This document shows positions 26,495 to 36,151 of a stretch of DNA of 64,000 nucleotides, in pieces (the stretch's first letter is position 1; the number at the start of each line of letters is the position of its first letter). The notes under the pieces were generated by a model, which was not told the DNA's origin, made no database searches, and saw only the letters and a list, made by a program, of their open reading frames with translations. Origin of the DNA: Gemmatimonadota bacterium (GTDB taxonomy: Bacteria > Gemmatimonadota > Gemmatimonadetes > Gemmatimonadales > Gemmatimonadaceae); assembly GCA_016719105.1 (NCBI GenBank), contig JADKAQ010000014.1, positions 124,001 through 188,000 of the forward strand, written 5' to 3'. The translations under genes were made by a program, and so were the position numbers.

Positions 26495-28419
26495 CGTCCC
26501 CCTCTCCCGAGTTCCTCGACCTCCAGGCCGCCCTCGCCGGCGAGTACTCCCTCCAGCGCGAGCTCGGCCGCGGAGGCATGGGGATCGTCTACCTGGCGCG
26601 CGACGTCCAGCTCGATCGCGACGTCGCCATCAAGGTGCTCCCCTCACACCTGGCGCAGACGGCCGAGTCGCGGGAGCGGTTCCTGCGCGAAGCCCGAACC
26701 GCCGCCGGGCTCTCGCACCCGCATATCGTCCCCATCCACCGCGTGGGCGAAGCCGGTGGCTTCGTCTTCTTCGTCATGAGCTACGTGGAGGGCGAGACGC
26801 TGGGCGAACGCCTGCGATCCAGGGGACCGCTCGCGCCCGCCGACGCCGCACGCGTGATGCGCGAGGTGGCGTGGGCGCTCGCCTACGCACACGGGCGCGG
26901 CATCGTCCATCGCGACGTGAAGCCCGACAACATCCTGCTCGAAGCGGCGACCGGTCGCGCCATGGTCACCGACTTCGGCATCGCCAGCGGCGGCGGCACG
27001 ACGGGACCCGCGACCGACCCGGGGAAGCTCATGGGGACCGCGCATTTCATGAGCCCCGAGCAGGGCGCGGGCGAAGTCGTCGATGGTCGCAGCGACCTGT
27101 ACGCGCTTGGCGTGGTGGGCTACCTGTCGGTGAGCGGTCGATTGCCGTTCGAGGCGGCGAACCTGCCGGCCGTGTTGGTCCGTCAGGCGACCGAACGGGC
27201 GCCAGCCATTCTTCGCGCCGCCCCCGGCCTGCCGCCGGCGCTCGCCGCCGCGATCGATCGCTGCCTCGCCCGCCAACCGGCCGAGCGCTTCGCCGACGGT
27301 GAGGCGCTGGCGGCCGCCCTCGCTCCGGCCCCCGACAATCGCCCCGTCCTGCCAACCACCCTGCGCGCCTGGCTCGACGCACGCAATCCGCTCCTGGTGC
27401 CGTACATGGGATGGTCGGGCGTGTTCGGCACGCTCACCCTCGCCAACCTCATCGCGTGGGTGACCGGCAACCGCCCCGACGGGCCAGCCGACATCGTCCT
27501 GCTGGCGGGAATCGCCTCGCTCCCCCTGTTTCCGATCGTTGGGTTTCACCTCAACGAAGCGTATCGACGGTTCAAGGGCGGGCATTCGCTGGCCGATCTT
27601 CGCGCGGCGCTCGAGGTGGACCGACGCGAGCGCGCGGAGCGCGAGGCGCTCACGCGCGGCGACGACGAAACGTTCGCGCACCGGGTGCTGCGACTCAGCA
27701 CGGTGGGTTCGGCCACGTGGCTCGCCGTCACCATCGGCTTGATGATCCAGGGGACGATTCGCGAGAACCGGGTCGGCATGCTGTGGGTGCTTGGACCCGT
27801 CGGCACCACGATGCTGCTGGGCGCCGTGAGCAATGCGCTGGGGGTGCAGTTCATCCCCGACTCGTTGCGCGCGATGTGGCAGACGGGGATCCGCGATCGC
27901 CTGTGGAACAGCCGTGCGGGACAATGGCTCGCCAGGCGACTCGGCGCACCGGAGCAGTCACGCGCCGTAGGCGGAGGTGTGTTTCGCGCCACCGAAGCCG
28001 CGCTCGGCGTGGCGGCATCCGAACTGTTCGCCGCACTCCCCAAGGCGTACCGCGAGCAGCTCGGCGACTTGCCGGCGTTGGTCGAATCGCTGGAGGCGCG
28101 GGCCGCTGAAGCGCGCGCAGAGATCGACGTGGTCGCCGCGCTCGTCCCCGCGGCGTCGAACGACGCCGAGCTGCTTACCGCGCGACGCCACGCGGCCGTC
28201 ACGCGGCTGGCCCAGAGTGTTGCGGCGCTCGAGGGGATTCGACTGGACCTGTTGCGTTTGCACGCGGGGGCCAGCGACCTTGCGCCGCTCACCACGCTGA
28301 TGGACGCCGCTCGTCAGGCAGGCGACGACGTGCGTCGCCTGGCCGACGCCCAGCGCGAGGTGAACGACGCGACCGTTCCGCGTCGGCTCGGCGCGGGGCG
28401 CATTCCCACCCCGGTCTAG
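26491..28419 (+). CDS. Membrane-anchored bacterial Ser/Thr protein kinase with unusual helical C-terminus
   Basis: A 642-residue Hanks-type kinase. The ATP loop is GRGGMGIVYLARD, with the catalytic Lys in DVAIKVL. HRDVKPDNILL is the catalytic loop, TDFGIAS the DFG motif, and GTAHFMSPEQ the activation end. After about residue 280 the protein differs from PASTA-type kinases. It has four hydrophobic helices (WSGVFGTLTLANLIAWV, IVLLAGIASLPLFPIVGF, ATWLAVTIGLMIQGTI and MLWVLGPVGTTMLLGAV), then a roughly 200-residue Ala/Arg-rich helical tail that looks coiled. No extracellular sensor domain is visible, so the tail probably stays in the cytoplasm. It overlaps the upstream membrane gene. Confidence 0.92.
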   Translation: MTSPSPEFLDLQAALAGEYSLQRELGRGGMGIVYLARDVQLDRDVAIKVLPSHLAQTAESRERFLREARTAAGLSHPHIVPIHRVGEAGGFVFFVMSYVEGETLGERLRSRGPLAPADAARVMREVAWALAYAHGRGIVHRDVKPDNILLEAATGRAMVTDFGIASGGGTTGPATDPGKLMGTAHFMSPEQGAGEVVDGRSDLYALGVVGYLSVSGRLPFEAANLPAVLVRQATERAPAILRAAPGLPPALAAAIDRCLARQPAERFADGEALAAALAPAPDNRPVLPTTLRAWLDARNPLLVPYMGWSGVFGTLTLANLIAWVTGNRPDGPADIVLLAGIASLPLFPIVGFHLNEAYRRFKGGHSLADLRAALEVDRRERAEREALTRGDDETFAHRVLRLSTVGSATWLAVTIGLMIQGTIRENRVGMLWVLGPVGTTMLLGAVSNALGVQFIPDSLRAMWQTGIRDRLWNSRAGQWLARRLGAPEQSRAVGGGVFRATEAALGVAASELFAALPKAYREQLGDLPALVESLEARAAEARAEIDVVAALVPAASNDAELLTARRHAAVTRLAQSVAALEGIRLDLLRLHAGASDLAPLTTLMDAARQAGDDVRRLADAQREVNDATVPRRLGAGRIPTPV

Positions 28420-28555
28420 CGCGCACTCCGTTCGCCGGTCAAAGCAACGAAGGGGTCGTGCGACCGTCGCGTCGCCGCGAGCGAGTGGGGGCGCTTGCCC
28501 TTCCCCCGTGGAGCCCCCCAGCTTCACCAGGACCAACGACCTGAACGCGACCGCC

Positions 28556-29243
28556 ATGCTCACCCCGCCGCTCACCGACGTCGAAGTTCGCCTCCTCGGC
28601 TCGCTCATCGAGAAGGAGGTGACGACTCCCGACAACTATCCGCTGTCGCTGGGCGCCCTCGGCGCCGCCTGCAACCAGTCGTCCAACCGCGACCCGGTGA
28701 TGCAGCTCGACGAGGAGACGCTCGCGCCGGCCATCGTGGCGCTTCGCCGACGCTCGCTGCTGCGCGCCATTCAGCCCGCAGGATCGCGCGTGACCAAGTA
28801 CATGCACCTGCTGGGCGAAACGCTGTCGCTGGACGCGCGGGAGCTGGCGGTGTTGTGCGTGCTCATGCTGCGCGGCCAGCAGACACCGGGCGAGCTGCAC
28901 GCGCGCACCGCGCGGCTTGCCGAGTTCGGGGGGACTCGCCGACGTCGAGGCGACGCTGGAGTCGCTCATCACCCGCGAACCGGAGCCGCTGGTGGCCCGA
29001 ATGCCGCGGCGGCCGGGACAGAAGGAGCTGCGCTACGCCCACCTGTTGAGCGGCACCCCTGCAGCTGGCGACTGGGGGCCCGGCGACGACGGTGACGTCG
29101 CGATGCCCGCGGGCGCCGGAGCGGCACGCACGTCCGCCAGCGACGAACGCGTCACGGCCCTGGAGCAATCAGTCGCCGAACTGCGTGTGGAGCTGGCCGC
29201 ACTGCGCACGATCTTCGACGAGTTCCGCGCGCAATTCCAGTAG
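28556..29243 (+). CDS. DUF480 (YceH-like) protein, one frameshift in this sequence
   Basis: A YceH/DUF480 protein of about 228 residues built from two winged-helix domains. EVRLLGSLIEKEVTTPDNYP followed by CNQSSNRDPVM is the family signature. The second part reads GQKELRYAHLL and ends in a short coiled coil. The frame is interrupted by six Gs at 28928-28933. Five Gs give AEFGGLADVEATLESL, matching the family, so this is probably an assembly error. ATG 28556 gives the usual N-terminus; a GTG at 28508 is also possible. The role of the family is not settled. Confidence 0.85.
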
Positions 29244-29259
29244 GAGGCGTTTCCGAAGC

Positions 29260-29286
29260 CCTTGCCGCCGGCCACAGGCGGCAAGG
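29260..29286. terminator. Bidirectional terminator hairpin
   Basis: CCTTGCCGCC pairs perfectly with GGCGGCAAGG around a 7-base loop. It sits between two converging genes (DUF480 ending 29243, glyoxalase ending 29315), where a shared terminator is expected. No long U tract follows on either strand. Confidence 0.6.
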
Positions 29287-29314
29287 CCTCGGGGCGTTCC
29301 CCTCGAGCAGCTCG

Positions 29315-30277
29315 TTAGGCGTGCATGCCTGCCCCGGCCGCGCGCAACCGCACGCGCGTCCCCCACGGGTCCTGCGTCGTCGCCATGCCGTCCCCTTCGC
29401 CCGCCCATTCCACGGGATACCCCGCGTCGGACAGGCTCTGGCTCACCGCCGCGACGTCCGTCGCACGCGGGAGTTCGATCGTCCACTCGAGCAATCGCGC
29501 ATCGGTGTCGGCCGGGGGGCGCGCGCCCGCGCCCGCCCAGGTGTTGGTCCCGAGATGGTGGTGATAGCCATCGGCGCCGAGGAAGAGCGCCCCGGGGTAG
29601 CGCCACGTCATGCGGTCGAATCCCAGCGCCTCGGAGTAGAAGGCCTGTGCCTGCTCGATGCTGCCGACGTGTAGGTGTACGTGGCCGATCACCGTCCCGG
29701 CGGGCATCCCGCTCCACGCCTCCTCACCAGCCTCGGCGACGAGTCCGCGGACGTCGACCGGATCGGTGGCGAGCATCAGTTCGCGCCCCAGCCGGTGCCA
29801 CGTCTCGCGGGGGCGATCGGCGTAGACCTCGATGCCGAGACCGTCGGGATCGGTGAGGTAGAACGCCTCGCTCACCAAGTGGTCGCCGGCCCCGGCAGGC
29901 GTGCGGGACTCGGACAAGTGCCTAACGAAACGCCCCAGTGATGCGCGGTCGGGGAGCAGGATCGCGACGTGATAGAGGCCAAGGAGCCCACGCCCGGCCG
30001 GGCGCACTCCGCGCCGCTCGACTAGCTCCACGAGCACGCGATCGTCGGCGTGCGCCGCGAGTGTCGCCTGCCCGGCGTCGCGAGCCACCTCTCGAAAGCC
30101 GAGCGTCTCGACGTAGAACGGCAACGAGCGAGCGAGGTCAGCGACCTGAAGTCGCACGGGACCTAGCCGCGTCCCTGCGGGGAGGCGATACCCGTTTGGC
30201 GCCTGACCGTAACTGCCCGGGAGAGCTGGCTGCGCCCCGTTGGATTCGCCGTAGCGATCCTGTGTCGTCACCGTCAT
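29315..30277 (-). CDS. Two-domain glyoxalase/bleomycin-resistance (VOC) protein, CatE-like
   Basis: A 320-residue metalloprotein with two vicinal-oxygen-chelate halves. The first contains LGPVRLQVADLARSLPFYVE and later YHVAILLPDRASLGRFV. The second contains GHVHLHVGSIEQAQAFYSEA and YHHHLGTNTW. This arrangement matches the CatE/YwbC-type ring-cleavage dioxygenase-like proteins. The His in HVHLH and the Glu in LLEWTIELP could bind the metal. ATG 30277 has GGAG nine bases upstream. The stop codon lies within the recurrent octamer CGTTAGGC. The substrate is unknown. Confidence 0.85.
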   Translation of the reverse strand: MTVTTQDRYGESNGAQPALPGSYGQAPNGYRLPAGTRLGPVRLQVADLARSLPFYVETLGFREVARDAGQATLAAHADDRVLVELVERRGVRPAGRGLLGLYHVAILLPDRASLGRFVRHLSESRTPAGAGDHLVSEAFYLTDPDGLGIEVYADRPRETWHRLGRELMLATDPVDVRGLVAEAGEEAWSGMPAGTVIGHVHLHVGSIEQAQAFYSEALGFDRMTWRYPGALFLGADGYHHHLGTNTWAGAGARPPADTDARLLEWTIELPRATDVAAVSQSLSDAGYPVEWAGEGDGMATTQDPWGTRVRLRAAGAGMHA

Positions 30278-30818
30278 GACAAGACTCCGGAAATCACCGA
30301 CGCGCTCGGCGCGCCAGCGTGGTCGATCGTGAGGTCGCGGCAGCTCGCGATTGGGACAGGCCGTGGGGAGACGTGGAGCGCCTTCTGGCCGCCTCAGGTG
30401 CAAGGAGCCGAGTCCGCCGCTTGTCCAGAATGCGAACGGTGACGACGGTCGGCCAGTGCCGGAGGCTTGCGAACTCGCTCGCTCGCGCGAGGCGATGCCG
30501 GCCCCAGGGCTGAAGGCGGGAGTCGCGACGAAATCGGCTCATCTGCCGCGAGATCGGCAGGAAGCGAGGGTGGCGGTGCCGCTCCCCTCCTGCCTCCCCT
30601 CGACCGAGGCGAAAATCGGAGGGCGAATGCTTGCCGGACAGCGTGACGGCACGGGGCCGCGCCTTGTCGATCGTGTTCGTCGCCTCCTCGAGGTCCTCCC
30701 GAGGAAGCACGACCATCATCGAATCCGCGGGGGCGGCGGGCATCTCTCCCCATGCGGGGATGACGACGAGTCGTGCCGGGGAGGGGTGACTGACGGGGCC
30801 GCTCCGCGTCCGCTTCAG
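30278..30818. other. 541-base gap with no supported gene
   Basis: The only open frames here are short, Arg/Pro-rich and of low complexity, so I see no gene. It must contain the promoter of the glyoxalase gene at its left end and the terminator of the epimerase gene at its right end; neither is clear. Confidence 0.5.
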
Positions 30819-31985
30819 CTAGCCGCCCCGGCTCGCCTTCCACGCCGCCAGCACCTCGCGCTCGCGCTCGAGCGTGATCCCCGCCCGCAGCTTCTCCTGC
30901 TGATCCGCCGGGCGCGAGTGATACCACGCCATCCCGTCGCGCACTGTCTCCGCCAGCGGGCGGAAGGTGAGCCCGGCAGCGATCGCGCGGTCGATCTTGC
31001 TCGTGCAGTACGCGAGCGTGCTCGCCCCGGGATACGACCAGACCGGCATCTCGGCCCACGACCGCACCTTCTGCTCGGTGAGGAATGGCTGCGGGACCCA
31101 CGTGAAGCGCGCGTCGTTGGCGAAGCACCCCTTGATCCCCCACAGCATGCCACCGATGCCGATCGGAGTCGCGGGCCCCACGGCGTTGAAGACGCCCATG
31201 GTGCGCTGCTCGGCCAGGCGAATCATCCACTGCGACAGGTCACGCACGTCGATCCACTGCACGGGGTCGTCGAAACCTCCCGGCGCCAGGATCTCGCCCC
31301 CCTTCTCGATGCGCCACGGCCAGTAGGTGAAGCGATCGGTCAGGTCGCCGGGGCCGACGATGAGCCCCGGGCGCACGACGGTGCTCTTCCCGGGAAAAGC
31401 CTCCTGCACCAACTGTTCGCAGCGGGCCTTGCGAGAGCCGTATCCTGCCTGGTCGGCCTCGGGGCCCGTGATCGGCGCGAGGTCGAGCAACGGCGAGTTC
31501 TCGTCAGGCATCACGCGGTCGCTGTTGGCATAGACGCCGGTGCTCGAGACATAGATGAACTGCCCCACCTTCCCCTTGAGCACCGCGGCCGCATCCACGA
31601 TCCACTGCGGCTTGCCGGTGGGGTTGTCGATCACCACATCCCAGCTGCGCCCCTTGAGTGCATCCAGTCCACCGGGGGCGTTGCGGTCGCCCACCAGCTT
31701 CTCGACGTTCGGGAAGAGCGAGGGGTTGGTGCGCCCGCGATTGAACAGGGTGACCGTGTGGCCACGTGCGATCGCGTAGGACACCTGCTCGGGGCCGATG
31801 TAGCCGGTTCCTCCGAGAATGAGGATGCGGAGCGGCGCCGGCGCGGGAGGCACGGGCTCGCGCGTCGCACGAGGATCGACGATGGCCGCGAAGGCGCGAT
31901 CGGCGCGCGTGCCGAGCGCACCGATGCCGAGCGCGCCGCCCGCGAGGGCCGATGACTTGAGGAAGGTGCGTCGATCGAGCGACAT
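30819..31985 (-). CDS. Tat-exported NAD-dependent epimerase/reductase-like protein
   Basis: A 388-residue protein starting MSLDRRTFLKSSALAGGALG, a Tat signal with the RRTFLK motif. This is unusual for a Rossmann enzyme. After a Pro-rich linker comes RILILGGTGYIGPEQVSYA, the NAD(P)-binding GGxGYIG loop of extended short-chain dehydrogenases. YVSSTGVYAN is the active-site Ser/Tyr region, and GYGSRKARCEQLV supplies the Lys-containing segment. Export in folded form with its cofactor is implied. Some family members of this type in soil bacteria are secreted with unknown substrates. Confidence 0.88.
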   Translation of the reverse strand: MSLDRRTFLKSSALAGGALGIGALGTRADRAFAAIVDPRATREPVPPAPAPLRILILGGTGYIGPEQVSYAIARGHTVTLFNRGRTNPSLFPNVEKLVGDRNAPGGLDALKGRSWDVVIDNPTGKPQWIVDAAAVLKGKVGQFIYVSSTGVYANSDRVMPDENSPLLDLAPITGPEADQAGYGSRKARCEQLVQEAFPGKSTVVRPGLIVGPGDLTDRFTYWPWRIEKGGEILAPGGFDDPVQWIDVRDLSQWMIRLAEQRTMGVFNAVGPATPIGIGGMLWGIKGCFANDARFTWVPQPFLTEQKVRSWAEMPVWSYPGASTLAYCTSKIDRAIAAGLTFRPLAETVRDGMAWYHSRPADQQEKLRAGITLEREREVLAAWKASRGG

Positions 31986-32132
31986 CGCCGTGGGGATGAT
32001 GGGGGAGGAGGCGACGACTGGGGAGCGCGATAGTGTACCGCCGTGCGCGCCGGAGCGCCTCTCCCCACGTGTGTCCCGCGCGCCCGGGACGCAAGGCGTC
32101 GCACGGCATGACGAAGCGACGCTCACCCCACG

Positions 32133-33462
32133 CTACGGCCTTCCCCGGACCTCGAAATCGCCGGCGCGAGCGCCAGGTACCAACTGCCACCCCTCAGCCA
32201 GTTCCAGCACCCACCCCTTCCCTCGCACCGTGCGCCCGTCGATCGCCGGGGGACCAGCGATCCGAAGCAGGGCGAAGTCCGACGAGAGCAGCGCGCCGTC
32301 GCTCCCCTCGGACACGACCAGCTTGCCCCACGCCGCCCCGAACTCCCCGGTGGGATAGGCCATCCCCAGCGAATCCATGGCGATGAGCGTGTTGGGATCG
32401 AACGACCGCATCACCCCGCGTTGCGTGAGTCGCACCACGGGGCCCTCGACGAGCGTGGTGCGCACGGCGGCGAGCTGCGCGTTGCGGCGCGCCTCACGAT
32501 CTGCCTCCGCCGCGTCGATCGCGGGGTAGCCGTACGGCTGGGCGAGCGCAACGAGCGCGGACTCCGTGGTGTCGCGCGACGGCGTGCCGAGTGCCGCCGT
32601 CAGCAGCCCTGCGAGCGAGCGCACGCGGGCGATCCGGGTGCGCCACCCCGGAGCGAATTGATCGAGCAGCAGGCCGTACGCGGGGCCGGTGGCGTAGGCA
32701 AACGAGCGCACGTACGACGGGCGACGCATCACCCCGTCCATCGTGCGCACGGTGCGCAACGGGCCGAGCGTGGAGCGAGCGGAGGCGACGACCTGACCGG
32801 CGTGCTCGGCGAGTCCTTCCTGCAGTTCCAGCGAGTCCTCGCGCGCGCGGGCGTCGGGGAAACAATCGCTGCCGGTGTGCACGAAAGGCGAGGGCGGCGC
32901 GCGCGTGCGCGCGTTGCGCCTCGCCGCGCGTGGTGAGCGCGTAGGCCAGCGCCTGCACCTCGAGCCGCAACCAGGTGCGCCCAGCGCGCTCGTCGAGGTG
33001 AACGCTCGGCTGCTCCCTGATCCACAGGCCTAACGATTTCTGGATGCGATGGAAGGACTCGTGGGCCAGCAGCGTCGTACGATCGAAGTCGTCGGACGAG
33101 AGTGGGAGCATGACCATGGCCAGCGCCTCGCCATGCCACTGGAACGCGGTGTTCGCCACCATGACCGAGTCGGGGAGCCGACCGACCCAGAGCGATCCGG
33201 CGGCCGAGAGCCCCGCATCAGGCAGTCGGCGGTTGGTGACGACGACGCGCGACGATGGATCGACGAGGACGATGCCACCGCAGAGACGCGTCCCCCACAG
33301 CGAGGCTGCGGTTTCGCGACAGCGTGACTGGAACGCCGCGAGCGCGGCGCCAACGCCGGCGGTGTCGGCCCGTTGCGCCCCGAGCGAGGTGGCGACGCTC
33401 GCGCAGGCCGCCAGGAGAGAGAGGCCGTGCCGCAGGCGCAGCGGCGTGGTGAGCCAGGTCAT
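32133..33462 (-). CDS. Secreted zincin-like protein (HExxH), one frameshift in this sequence
   Basis: A protein of about 443 residues with a signal peptide (LSLLAACASVATSLGAQ). LLAHESFHRIQKSLG contains HESFH, an HExxH zinc motif, and LQEGLAEHAGQ downstream offers the third ligand Glu, as in gluzincins. The C-terminal half looks like a beta-rich domain (VVRLTQRGVMRSFDPNTL). An extra base in GGGG at 32856-32859 breaks the frame between RLFP and DARAREDSLELQ; dropping it restores the protein. It is annotated as a putative metallopeptidase from the motif alone; no known family is matched. Confidence 0.65.
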
Positions 33463-33525
33463 GCGCCGAAAGTACGCGTCCAGCGCCAGGCGGCGAGGGC
33501 GACGTGACGAACCGTTCGACGGCGT

Positions 33526-33945
33526 CTACTTCGCCACCACCGTCAGATTGAAGGTGGCCGTTCGGCTCGGCGCGTCACTCCCGGTGGCATTCACCGTGAC
33601 CTCCTTCACCCCCGTGGTCGCCGAGGCGCCGGCGGTGATGGTGATGCTGAGCTGGTCGGTCGAGGTGGAGCTGACCCCTGGCGCCGTCACCCCGGCGGGG
33701 AGCCCGGAGAAGGTGACGAAGACAGGTCCGGGATAGGCCGTGCGGATGATCGTGATGGGGAGGGTCGTGGTCGCCCCCTGGATCACGCTGGCGGCGGTGG
33801 GCACGCCGATCTCGAACTTGGGCGTCACCGGGAAGATCGGGCCGGTCGACGCCTGGCCGCCGCTGTCGGAGTTGCAGGCCGCCACGACGACCGCCATGGC
33901 GAAGAGTCCCCGGGTTCCCCACGGGCGGGTCACGGCGCGATGCAT
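33526..33945 (-). CDS. Small lipoprotein with Ig-like/beta-sandwich domain
   Basis: A 139-residue lipoprotein. The lipobox is VVVAACNSDS near residue 24. The mature part has FEIGVPTAASVIQGATTTLP, VFVTFSGLPAGVTAPG and SITITAGASATTGVKEVTVN, ending ATFNLTVVAK. This beta-rich sequence is a putative Ig-like or cadherin-like fold, known from bacterial surface proteins and carbohydrate-active enzymes. It stands alone and its function is unknown. Confidence 0.65.
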   Translation of the reverse strand: MHRAVTRPWGTRGLFAMAVVVAACNSDSGGQASTGPIFPVTPKFEIGVPTAASVIQGATTTLPITIIRTAYPGPVFVTFSGLPAGVTAPGVSSTSTDQLSITITAGASATTGVKEVTVNATGSDAPSRTATFNLTVVAK

Positions 33946-34064
33946 CGGATAGTCGTTAGGCGAAAGGGCGACGGCACTCCCGCAATCTCGCCTGGTCGCA
34001 CCACGTGGTCCAGTTCCCGCGGCCACGGTTCCCCCCCCCGTCGGCACCGGCGCGTGCGCGTCGG

Positions 34065-34622
34065 TCAGCTGCGGCAGGCGCGCACAACGGCGTCGGCGCG
34101 GTCGCCCGGGCCGCGGTCGAGCGGTGAATCGAGGTTGAATGCCAGGTGCGCCGCCTCGTGCTCCATCGACCAGACGAGGTCGTCGAAGGTCCGGCGCCCC
34201 ACGTTCAGCGAGTCGATCTCGCGAGCGAGGAAGATGTCGCCGTTGGGATGGGCTTCCCCCGAGGCGAGCTGCACGCCAACACGCCACATATAGGGACGAA
34301 TCGTGATCTGCCCGCTCCGGTAGGCGCGCTCGAGCACCGCGCCGTAGGCTGCGCAATCGCCGCCCTTCGCCTTGAGCGCCGTGAGGCGCCGCTCGAGCAC
34401 CACGATCTCAACGGGCCGGAACGACGACGAGGCGGCGCAGCCCGTGCAGGTCGCCTCGCTCGCGCTGCTCGGCCCACCCGCCGGCGTCGACGCGGAGGCG
34501 AGCGCCACCGCGGGCGCATGATCGGCGACGAGCGGAGCGGGCGAGGGGGCGCGGTACGCGGTACTGCGTCCGCAGGCGACCACTCCAACCATCAGGACGA
34601 TCCGTGCAAGGCCTCGCGTCAT
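34065..34622 (-). CDS. Lipoprotein with zincin-like HExxH motif
   Basis: A 185-residue protein. Its signal sequence (LARIVLMVGVVACGRS) carries a lipobox Cys at VVACG. SMEHEAAHLAFNL contains HEAAH, an HExxH motif. The segment before it (YMWRVGVQLASGEAHPNGDI) is not from a family I recognise. It could be a periplasmic metallopeptidase or only carry the motif by chance. The start ATG 34622 is supported by the N-terminal signal. Confidence 0.6.
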   Translation of the reverse strand: MTRGLARIVLMVGVVACGRSTAYRAPSPAPLVADHAPAVALASASTPAGGPSSASEATCTGCAASSSFRPVEIVVLERRLTALKAKGGDCAAYGAVLERAYRSGQITIRPYMWRVGVQLASGEAHPNGDIFLAREIDSLNVGRRTFDDLVWSMEHEAAHLAFNLDSPLDRGPGDRADAVVRACRS

Positions 34623-34718
34623 GCCTACTCTCTCATGCCCGTGGCGGCGGGACGATTCCCGTCGCCAATCTCGCACGATTTCCCTTCGGGGCAAGCACAC
34701 CCCGTCCGAACGGGGGGG

Positions 34719-36149
34719 CTAGGGGACGATCGGCTTGAACTGCCCGAGCTGCGGCTCGACGACCTTCTTGTCGCCGACGATGGCCACCGACACCCGGGCG
34801 GGGTCGAGGTGCTTCTGCGCCGTGCCGCGCACATCCTCCGGGGTGACGGCCAGGACCTTCTTCACGTAGGTCCCGAGGTAGTCGTCGCCCAGGCCATGCA
34901 GGTCGGCGAATTGCAGCTGGCCGATGAGGCCGGAGCGCGAGCTGTTCTGGATGGTGAAGACGCCGGCCATGTTGTTCTTGATCCCGTCGAGCTCCTTGGC
35001 GGGGGGCGCCTCGGTGCGCAGGCGCTCCATCTCCTTAAAGATCTCGGTGAGCGAGTTGCCGGTGTCCTTGGTGGTGACGTCGGCGACCTCCACCCAGAGC
35101 GACGATCCCTTGCGCGTCCAGAGGAAGGAGAAGGGCGAGTAGGTGTAGCCCTTGTCCTCGCGGATGTTGCTGGTGATGCGCGAGCCGAAGGCCCCGCCTA
35201 ACAAGGCGTCGGTCACCTGCATGGCCGTCCAGTCGCTCGACGTGGGGTTGGCCACCGGCAACCCCATCCACATCGAGCTCTGCACCGCCCCGGGGCGATC
35301 GATGAGCTCGAGCTGTCGCCTGGCGACCGGCACGGGCGGGTTCTCGGTGGGAGGCGCGCCCGCCGTCCAACTGCCGAAGGCATCGCGCACCGCCTTCTCG
35401 ACCGCGGCGGCGTTGAAGACCCCGCTCACGTACAGATGCGCGCGCTTTGCCCCGATCTGCTTCGCGTGGAACTCCCGCACGCGCGCGACCGTGAAGCCGC
35501 GCAGCATCTCCTCCGTGGGAAAGACGCGGGCAAACGGGTGGTTGCCGTAGGCGATCTCGCGAAAGCGCTTCTGTGCGAGCGTCCCGGGTTGTGCCAGCGA
35601 CATGGCGTTGTCGCGTGCATGCTTGTCGAGCGTGCGCGCGAGATCGGCCGCGTCCAGGCGCGGGTTGCGCACGACATCGGCGACCAGCGCCACGAAGCCT
35701 GGCACGAAGTCGCTGAGCACCTCGCCCCCGAGCGTCATCGCCTCGGCGCCGCCGGTGGCGCGAAGCGAGCCCCCCATGTCGGCGGCCTCGCGCGAGATGT
35801 CCTGCGGGGTGCGCGTGGTGGTCCCCTCGAGGAGCATGTCGGTCGTCACCTGCGAGAGCGACACATCCTGCGGCCCCTCGTCGATGATCCCGGTGCGCAC
35901 GGTGAGTTCCACCGCTGCCTTGGGGACGCGCCCGTACGGGACGAGCGTCACGCGCATCCCGTTGGGGAGGTCGAAGCTGCGGCGGGGCGGTACGCGGAAG
36001 TCCTTCGGCGTTCCAGGGGCCGGCGGCGCCTGGCGCGCGGGCTTGGTGGCCACGGTCGGCGCCTGGGCATGGACGGCGGACCAGGCGGTCGCGGGGAGAA
36101 ACGCGACGGCGAACGCGAAACGACGTCCCGTCAGCTGCATCGTCGGCAT
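34719..36149 (-). CDS. M16-family peptidase-like protein lacking the zinc motif (probable partner subunit)
   Basis: A 476-residue secreted or periplasmic protein with an N-terminal signal (RFAFAVAFLPATAWSAVHAQ). The M16 fold is visible (SFDLPNGMRVTLVPYG, FREIAYGNHPFARVFPT, GSRITSNIREDKGYTYSPF), the last being the conserved R/Y pair. The HxxEH site expected after the first strand is replaced by TTDMLLEGTTT, so it cannot bind zinc. It lies 2 bases downstream of an intact M16 gene. Such pairs form heterodimers in which only one subunit is active, and this is the inactive one. Confidence 0.9.
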   Translation of the reverse strand: MPTMQLTGRRFAFAVAFLPATAWSAVHAQAPTVATKPARQAPPAPGTPKDFRVPPRRSFDLPNGMRVTLVPYGRVPKAAVELTVRTGIIDEGPQDVSLSQVTTDMLLEGTTTRTPQDISREAADMGGSLRATGGAEAMTLGGEVLSDFVPGFVALVADVVRNPRLDAADLARTLDKHARDNAMSLAQPGTLAQKRFREIAYGNHPFARVFPTEEMLRGFTVARVREFHAKQIGAKRAHLYVSGVFNAAAVEKAVRDAFGSWTAGAPPTENPPVPVARRQLELIDRPGAVQSSMWMGLPVANPTSSDWTAMQVTDALLGGAFGSRITSNIREDKGYTYSPFSFLWTRKGSSLWVEVADVTTKDTGNSLTEIFKEMERLRTEAPPAKELDGIKNNMAGVFTIQNSSRSGLIGQLQFADLHGLGDDYLGTYVKKVLAVTPEDVRGTAQKHLDPARVSVAIVGDKKVVEPQLGQFKPIVP

Positions 36150-36151
36150 GG

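Noticed and set aside
30278..30818. Possible small genes in the gap
   Set aside because: The frames there are low in complexity, lack ribosome sites and do not resemble any protein I recognise.
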